Assembly (NCBI GenBank): GCA_017645645.1
Contig: JAGCOB010000010.1
Location: 1 to 64,000 of the forward strand
Reading direction: 5' to 3'
DNA: 64,000 nt
Source of the DNA: Prevotella sp.
Lineage (GTDB): Bacteria > Bacteroidota > Bacteroidia > Bacteroidales > Bacteroidaceae
Positions 58,961-64,000 of this stretch are shown here, piece after piece; positions within the stretch are counted from its first letter, which is position 1; each line of letters starts with the position of its first letter. Below the pieces are notes generated by a model. It had not been told where the DNA came from. It did not search any database and was given only the letters and a program-made list of their open reading frames with translations. Both the position numbers and the translations under genes were made by a program.

Positions 58961-61621
58961 ATGAAACTAAAGTTCAGTATCAGATACCGTACAGCATGGG
59001 GGGAGAGCCTGCATGTTCTTATCACCTACCATAGTCACGACGGTGTGGTGAAACGGCATAACCTGATGATGCAGACAGAGGATGGAGAACTCTGGACGCT
59101 GGAGACGGCGGCCTTGGAGTCACGTCAGCATCCACTGTCGCATATCGTCTATATCTATCAATTAGAAAATGGAGAGGGGGAGGTGCTGCGTCGTGAATGG
59201 GACATGGTGCCCCGTATCTATCATTTTGATACCTCTAAGGATTATGTGTTTCCTGACCAGTGGCGTGACATGCCTTTGCCTTGTCATCTCTATTCCAATG
59301 CCTATCTGGCAATGGCGCATCGTCCTGTCAATGAGCAGGTGCAGCCCTTGCGCCTGCCGTTGTTCCGTCGTACCCTTACCTTCCGTGTGTCTGCCCCTCA
59401 GTTGCTGGCAGGACAGGCCGTGGCTATCTGTGGCAGTCATCCTGCTATCGGTAACTGGAATCCCTCCCGTTATCTGCGGATGGAGTATGCCGGACAACAT
59501 GAATGGATGTTGACAGTCAATGCCCTGGGTATGATTTTCCCCTTGGAATACAAATATGTGGTGGTCGATGACAAGACACATGCCTTGGTATGTTGGGAAG
59601 AAGGTGAGAACCGTGTTGTAGCCGTTAGTGATTGGCAATTAGCGATTAGCCAACAGCCAACCCCCAACCCCCAACAGCTAAATGAACTCCCCGACGGACA
59701 GGTATTGGTACTCTATGGTGAGCAGTTACGTATCCGCGAACAGCTATGGCGTGCCGCAGGAGTCGCCATCCCCGTGTTCTCCTTGCGTAGTGAGCATTCC
59801 TATGGCGTAGGTGACTTCGGTGACTTGAAACGGTTTGTTGACTGGGCGGTATTGACAGGTATGAAAGTAATCCAAATACTGCCAGTCAACGATACAACTA
59901 CAGGCCGTGGTTGGCAGGACTCCTATCCGTATAATATTATCAGTGCCTTCGCCCTCCATCCGCATTATATCGACTTGGAAGCAGCAGGTACACTCCGCTC
60001 CAAACAGAAGATGACGGTGTTCCGTCGTCGCCAGCGGGAACTGAATGCCTTGTCGTACAGCGACTATGAGGCGGTTGACCGGGTGAAACAGGAGTATCTG
60101 CAACAACTTTTTAAGGAGAAGGGTAAACAGGTTACGGACTCGAAAGAGTTCTTGGACTTCGTCCATGACAATGAAGAATGGCTGAAACCGTATGCGGAAT
60201 GGTTAAAAGCTGATAGGCAACAGCTAACAGCCTTTACCTACTACCTCCAATTCCTCCTGCACACCCAACTCAAGGAGGCTGCCGACTATGCCCGTTCCAA
60301 AGGAGTAATCCTCAAGGGTGACCTGCCCATCGGGGTGAATCGGAAGAGTGTGGTGACAAAGGAATATCCCGAACTCTTCCACCTTGACTCCCAGACAGGT
60401 GCACCGCCTGATGCTTTTACGATTAAGGGACAGAACTGGGGATTCCCCACCTACAATTGGAATGACGAGCTTATCGCATGGTTCCGTCAGCGCCTTAAGA
60501 ACATGTCTCAGTATTTCGACGCTCTTCGTATCGACCATATCCTGGGCTTCTTCCGTATCTGGGAGATTCCAGAGAATGCCATTGACGGAGTGTTAGGACA
60601 TTTCTCACCAGCACTGCCGTTGACTATCGGAGAGATAGAATATTTCGGACTTCCGTTCCGCAAGGAATTGTTTACCCGTCCGTTTATCAACGACCGCCTT
60701 ATCGACCGCCTCTTCGGTATCCATGCGCAGTATGTGCGTGATAACTTCCTGGTGCGGAAGGCGTATAACCTCTATGACTTGAAGGAGGAGGTCGCCACCC
60801 AGCGGAAGGTGATGGCTGTCTTTGCCGACCGTCGTGATGAGAGTAGCCTGTGGATTCGTGACGGACTGATGCGTCTGATCTGTAATGTGCTCTTTGTGGA
60901 GGATCCCCGTCAGTCGGAGATGTATCATCCGCGTATCGGGGTTATTAACGAACCGATCTTCGAGGCGTTGAGCAATGAAGACAAAGATGCGTTTCTTCGT
61001 CTTTATAATAATTATTTCTATCAGCGGCATTCCATATTCTGGGGACAACAGGCACTCAAACGGTTGCCTGCCATCCTCAAAGACTCACGCATGCTCATCT
61101 GTGGTGAGGACCTCGGTATGCTGCCTGACTGTGTGGAGCCTGTCCTCGACCAGTTACGCATCCTCACATTGGAAATTCAGCAGATGCCGAAGCAACAGGG
61201 CTTTGAGTTCGCCCACTTGGAGGCGAATCCCTATCGCTCCGTATGCACCATCTCCACTCATGATATGTCACCCCTGCGCCTTTGGTGGCAGGAGAGTCCT
61301 GAGCGTCGCCAGCGTTTCTATGTCACGATGCTGCAGAAGGAGGGTAGGGCACCCGAGCAGTTGCCTGCCCATCTGGCGGAGGAGATTATTGCCCGCCATC
61401 TCTATTGTCCTTCGATGTTGTGCATTCTTGCCCTGCAAGACTGGCTGGCAATGGATGTTGAACTACGTTCAAAACATCCACAGGACGAGCGCATCAACGT
61501 GCCCAGTGATCCGTATAACCGCTGGAAATGGCGTATGCATGTCACTATTGAACAACTCATCGCCGCCGAGCGCTATAACAACAAACTCAAGACGATGATT
61601 ACCAGAAGCAAGCGTTGCTAA
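58961..61621 (+). CDS. malQ: 4-alpha-glucanotransferase with N-terminal starch-binding domains
   Basis: 886 residues. Two N-terminal CBM20-type domains (about 1-120 and 130-225; the second has GSHPAIGNWNPSRYLRM) precede a GH77 amylomaltase domain. Catalytic residues: Asp525 nucleophile (RIDHILG), Glu716 (ICGEDLGMLP) and Asp768 (STHDMSPLRLWW). It disproportionates malto-oligosaccharides and acts in starch or glycogen turnover. A 56-bp heptamer array (59625-59680) makes the linker between the CBM and catalytic parts; a smaller array at 60211-60231 encodes DRQQLTA. First of a rightward series with the HAD gene. Confidence 0.95.
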   Translation: MKLKFSIRYRTAWGESLHVLITYHSHDGVVKRHNLMMQTEDGELWTLETAALESRQHPLSHIVYIYQLENGEGEVLRREWDMVPRIYHFDTSKDYVFPDQWRDMPLPCHLYSNAYLAMAHRPVNEQVQPLRLPLFRRTLTFRVSAPQLLAGQAVAICGSHPAIGNWNPSRYLRMEYAGQHEWMLTVNALGMIFPLEYKYVVVDDKTHALVCWEEGENRVVAVSDWQLAISQQPTPNPQQLNELPDGQVLVLYGEQLRIREQLWRAAGVAIPVFSLRSEHSYGVGDFGDLKRFVDWAVLTGMKVIQILPVNDTTTGRGWQDSYPYNIISAFALHPHYIDLEAAGTLRSKQKMTVFRRRQRELNALSYSDYEAVDRVKQEYLQQLFKEKGKQVTDSKEFLDFVHDNEEWLKPYAEWLKADRQQLTAFTYYLQFLLHTQLKEAADYARSKGVILKGDLPIGVNRKSVVTKEYPELFHLDSQTGAPPDAFTIKGQNWGFPTYNWNDELIAWFRQRLKNMSQYFDALRIDHILGFFRIWEIPENAIDGVLGHFSPALPLTIGEIEYFGLPFRKELFTRPFINDRLIDRLFGIHAQYVRDNFLVRKAYNLYDLKEEVATQRKVMAVFADRRDESSLWIRDGLMRLICNVLFVEDPRQSEMYHPRIGVINEPIFEALSNEDKDAFLRLYNNYFYQRHSIFWGQQALKRLPAILKDSRMLICGEDLGMLPDCVEPVLDQLRILTLEIQQMPKQQGFEFAHLEANPYRSVCTISTHDMSPLRLWWQESPERRQRFYVTMLQKEGRAPEQLPAHLAEEIIARHLYCPSMLCILALQDWLAMDVELRSKHPQDERINVPSDPYNRWKWRMHVTIEQLIAAERYNNKLKTMITRSKRC
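59625..59680. repeat. In-gene heptamer array of eight units in malQ
   Basis: TTAGTGA, TTGGCAA, TTAGCGA, TTAGCCA, ACAGCCA, ACCCCCA, ACCCCCA, ACAGCTA. It encodes a Gln/Pro/Asn-rich linker (SQQPTPNPQQ). Confidence 0.85.
60211..60231. repeat. Short in-gene heptamer array in malQ
   Basis: TGATAGG, CAACAGC, TAACAGC: 21 bp, seven codons, of the same family as the array at 59625. Confidence 0.6.
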
Positions 61622-61626
61622 TTCGG

Positions 61627-61650
61627 TATCCCGTTATCCCGTTATCCCGT
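61627..61650. repeat. Octamer array (TATCCCGT)3
   Basis: Three perfect 8-bp units between malQ and the HAD gene; the only array seen here with an 8-bp period. Confidence 0.8.
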
Positions 61651-61660
61651 TATTACGACA

Positions 61661-62338
61661 ATGTATAACACCTTCATCTTCGACCTCGACGGCACGCTGC
61701 TGAATACACTTGATGACCTGGCAGCCTCCGTGAATTATGCCCTACGTATGCATGGGATGCCTGAGCGTACGCTGGACGAGGTGCGCAGCTTCGTGGGCAA
61801 CGGGGTACGCTTGTTGATGGAGCGTGCCGTCCCCGAAGGTGCCGCCCATCCTCGTTTCGAGGAGGCTTTCGCTACTTTCCGGCAGTATTACATGGAGCAT
61901 TCCCTGGATACGACGCGTCCCTATGAGGGTGTCCCGGAGGTCATCCACGCCCTGAAGGAACGGGGCTGTCGTCTTGCGGTGGTGAGTAATAAGTTCTATG
62001 CTGCCACGCAGGAACTCATCCGCCATTTCTTTCCTGAGATTACCGTTGCCATCGGTGAGCATGAGGCAGAGGGCATCCGCAAAAAACCGGCTCCCGATAC
62101 GGTATTCGAAGCCTTGAGACAATTAACCAACAGCCAACAGCCAATACCTAACAGCCAAAGAACAGATGCCGTCTATGTCGGTGACAGTGATGTCGACTTG
62201 CAGACGGCGCGTAACAGCGGACTCCCTTGCATCAGTGTCCTCTGGGGCTTCCGTGACCGTGACTTCCTCCTTGCCCACGGAGCCACCACCTTTGTCTCCC
62301 GTCCTGAGGAACTCTTGGATTTCTTGGAAGAATCTTAA
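61661..62338 (+). CDS. HAD-IA phosphatase (phosphoglycolate phosphatase-like)
   Basis: 225 residues. Motif I FDLDGTLLNT (Asp8 nucleophile, Asp10), motif II VVSNK, motif III Lys in RKKPAPDTV, motif IV VGDSDVDL, and a helical cap at about 17-90. Similar to Gph; the true substrate of such proteins is hard to predict. A heptamer array (62123-62164) places TNSQQPIPNSQ between motifs III and IV, where relatives have a few residues. Confidence 0.85.
   Translation: MYNTFIFDLDGTLLNTLDDLAASVNYALRMHGMPERTLDEVRSFVGNGVRLLMERAVPEGAAHPRFEEAFATFRQYYMEHSLDTTRPYEGVPEVIHALKERGCRLAVVSNKFYAATQELIRHFFPEITVAIGEHEAEGIRKKPAPDTVFEALRQLTNSQQPIPNSQRTDAVYVGDSDVDLQTARNSGLPCISVLWGFRDRDFLLAHGATTFVSRPEELLDFLEES
62123..62164. 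repeat. In-gene heptamer array (ACAGCCA-like)6
   Basis: TTAACCA, ACAGCCA, ACAGCCA, ATACCTA, ACAGCCA, AAGAACA: 42 bp. Encodes the NSQQP-type loop of the HAD protein. Confidence 0.85.
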
Positions 62339-62355
62339 TAAAGTGCCTCAAATGA

Positions 62356-62387
62356 TTTGTTTATTCATCCATTTCTTTGTACATTTG
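62356..62387 (+). promoter_or_regulatory. Promoter of the ATP-grasp gene
   Basis: TTTG (62356-62359), 20 nt, TACATTTG (62380-62387), then a leader of about 25 nt to the ATG. Confidence 0.7.
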
Positions 62388-62414
62388 CAGGCAGAAATAA
62401 CGATTAAAAAGTAA

Positions 62415-64000
62415 ATGATGAAGAAGCATATTGTCATAGTAGAGATCGTCTCTACTGGTTTTAATTACGTGGAGGATGCCTTGATGCGCGGTTACCAGCC
62501 AGTGGTTGTAGAATGCACTTACCCCGGTACTGAAGAAGACCGTGCCCCATTCCTTGTATCTCGTGAAATTGCCCGAGGTAAATTGCCGAAAGGTATTCCG
62601 TATATTGAAGAAACAAGTGATTATGCAGCCCTGTTGGAAAAGGTGCGTGCCTATGACCCTGTCCTGGTCGTCCCCGGACAGGACTTTGCAGTAGAGTTGG
62701 CAACTCATCTTGCCTATGACCTTGGGTTGCCCGGCAATCCCTGGTCCATTATCGGCAAGATGACTCGTAAGAATGAGATGCACCAGGCACTCGCCGACCA
62801 CGGTGTGCGTTATATCCGTGGAAAGTTGATTCATAATGAAGGGGAAGCGATAGCCTTTTACAAGGAACTGGGTACCACTCACGTGGTCGTTAAACGTGCC
62901 CGTGGTGCCTGTACACAGGGTATGCATTTCTGCGAGGGCTATGATGAGATGGTGACTGCCGTTCGTACGGAACTTGCGTTATCCGCTAGCGACGAGCATG
63001 TGGGTGACATCCTCATGCAGGAACGTATCATCGGCAAGGAGTATATTGTCAACACAGTGTCGTGTGCAGGCAAGCATCGTCTGGTGTCGATGTGCTTTTA
63101 TGACAAGTTACATATGAATGGCAGTAATATCTACAACTACATGGAGACGGTGACCCGTCTGGACGTGGGCGAATCTGCCATTGTGCGCTATGCCTATGAC
63201 GTGTTGGACGCCATCGGTATCCAGTATGGTCCCGTACATGGTGAATTTATGGTTGACGAGAAGGGTCCTGTACTCATTGAGATCAACTGTCGTCCCATGG
63301 GTGCCGGTCAGACACGACAGTTCCTGGAGAAGATCTATGGTCAGCATGAAACGGACTCTGCCCTCGACTCTTACCTCGATCCCGTCAAGTTCGAGCAGGA
63401 ACGCCGTAAACCGTATCGTCCGCCACGCAAGGGTATCATCAAATGGTTTATCTTGCCTAACGATGTCACACTGGAGTCGGCTCCCGTTCTACAACTGGTG
63501 CGACAGTTGCCCAGTTACTGTTATAGTGTGTTCGAACGGCTGGGGCGTGAACCATTCCTAACCCGCACACGTGACTTGGAGACGACGGGCGGTGCTGTCT
63601 ATTTGGTTCATGACGATGAACGCCAAGTGAAGGAGGACTGTGCCTTCCTGCACATGCTGGAGATGCAATATCCTGAGATTTTGTTCCATCAGATTACAAT
63701 AGAGTCTCCCGTCAAGACTGTTTCACGCATTCCGCTTGAAGAACTCATGCAGGAAGCCGGTTGCCATGGTGCTACTCTGGTGTTCAGTGATAATACAGAA
63801 ACAGAGGTCCCAGGTGCTGTCGTTGTCGATAGTGAAGGCCTGTCTTCTGCATACGACTGTTATAACAATGTCATTATAGATCTCAGTCGTCCAGAGACCT
63901 TTGCCGATACAGAAAGTCTCGCCCAACAGATTTTTGTACTTTTGGGTAAGGTGTGTGAGGGTGGTCGTGTACTGGTACCAGAGAGTACTTATTGTCACCT
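62415..64000 (+). CDS. ATP-grasp domain protein (partial at the right edge)
   Basis: Opens with ATG at 62415 (or 62418: MKKHIVIVEIVSTGFNYVED) and is still open at 64000, with about 528 codons visible. The first ~330 residues are a carboxylase/ligase-type ATP-grasp unit: a pre-ATP-grasp Rossmann part (VPGQDFAVELATHLAYDLGL), VKRARGACTQGMHFC (ATP-binding Lys and loop), MQERIIGKEYIVNT and HGEFMVDEKGPVLIEINCRPMG (metal-binding Glu and Asn). Such enzymes join an acyl-phosphate intermediate to an amine or thiol. A second region follows (VFSDNTETEVPGAVVV onwards) with no recognised fold. Substrate unknown. Confidence 0.82.
   Translation, partial: MMKKHIVIVEIVSTGFNYVEDALMRGYQPVVVECTYPGTEEDRAPFLVSREIARGKLPKGIPYIEETSDYAALLEKVRAYDPVLVVPGQDFAVELATHLAYDLGLPGNPWSIIGKMTRKNEMHQALADHGVRYIRGKLIHNEGEAIAFYKELGTTHVVVKRARGACTQGMHFCEGYDEMVTAVRTELALSASDEHVGDILMQERIIGKEYIVNTVSCAGKHRLVSMCFYDKLHMNGSNIYNYMETVTRLDVGESAIVRYAYDVLDAIGIQYGPVHGEFMVDEKGPVLIEINCRPMGAGQTRQFLEKIYGQHETDSALDSYLDPVKFEQERRKPYRPPRKGIIKWFILPNDVTLESAPVLQLVRQLPSYCYSVFERLGREPFLTRTRDLETTGGAVYLVHDDERQVKEDCAFLHMLEMQYPEILFHQITIESPVKTVSRIPLEELMQEAGCHGATLVFSDNTETEVPGAVVVDSEGLSSAYDCYNNVIIDLSRPETFADTESLAQQIFVLLGKVCEGGRVLVPESTYCH

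Noticed and set aside
60605..61598. Long overlapping frames on both strands within malQ
   Set aside because: Shadows of a strongly supported GH77 gene; Arg/Ser/Cys-rich translations without domains.
1..64000. tRNA or rRNA genes, including a tRNA as integration target near 4902-5243
   Set aside because: No cloverleaf-like sequence or rRNA segment was recognised; a covariance-model scan would be decisive.

Overview
The window looks like chromosome of a Bacteroidales bacterium, most likely Prevotellaceae (Prevotella/Segatella-like). The evidence is the many TAnnTTTG -7 promoter boxes (often with TTTG 20 nt upstream), an IntDOT-type integrase, a DUF3408 protein, a BspA-like leucine-rich-repeat giant with a C-terminal tail like those of type IX secretion cargo, a CBM20-bearing amylomaltase, and a glutaminyl-tRNA synthetase. 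The genus is inferred, not proven. No rRNA, tRNA, CRISPR array or insertion sequence was seen.

Layout. (1) 1-~5200: one end of an integrated mobilizable element: partial mobC-like gene, two oriT-like hairpins, a DUF3408 gene, a 1.3-kb gene-free stretch with 16-bp iteron-like repeats and an array of four hairpin repeats, two excisionase-like HTH genes, a RhuM-like gene and a tyrosine integrase. (2) 5244-21363: a surface-glycan locus with three glycosyltransferases, UDP-galactopyranose mutase, three OafA-type acyltransferases (one fused to an SGNH domain), an FkbH-type HAD protein with a VOC partner, an acyl carrier protein, an MBOAT acyltransferase, an SGNH protein, a polysaccharide deacetylase-like protein, an acetylesterase-like lipoprotein and a UbiA-family prenyltransferase. 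(3) 21431-31432: one 3,333-residue secreted modular protein. (4) 31948-46892: a leftward exopolysaccharide operon (receiver, pseudo-receiver/sugar transferase fusion, TolC-like protein, Wzc-like, Wzy-like, three GT2, Wzx, a fucosyltransferase-like protein, GT4) carrying a hipBA module inside it. (5) 47092-64000: xylulokinase, butyrate kinase and phosphotransbutyrylase, the GDP-L-fucose pathway (manC-gmd-fcl), DedA, a TPR protein, glnS, a candidate small RNA, mltG, malQ, an HAD phosphatase and a partial ATP-grasp protein.

How they fit. manC-gmd-fcl makes GDP-fucose, a plausible donor for the fucosyltransferase-like protein of the exopolysaccharide operon. In region 2 an acyl carrier protein, an MBOAT protein and an SGNH protein lie in the order expected of a D-alanylation (Dlt) machine, but the DltA-type ligase is missing and the neighbouring FkbH-type HAD protein could load the carrier instead. 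The FkbH, carrier and UbiA transcription units share an unusually similar promoter. This points to a Dlt-like system that decorates a surface glycan with a glyceryl-type acyl group; it is the best candidate here for an undescribed system.

A second theme is heptamer DNA. Six intergenic regions carry all or part of a ~59-bp element with two outward-facing -7 boxes around four 7-bp repeats, and 7-bp tandem arrays also sit inside at least seven unrelated coding sequences, where they add low-complexity peptide loops.
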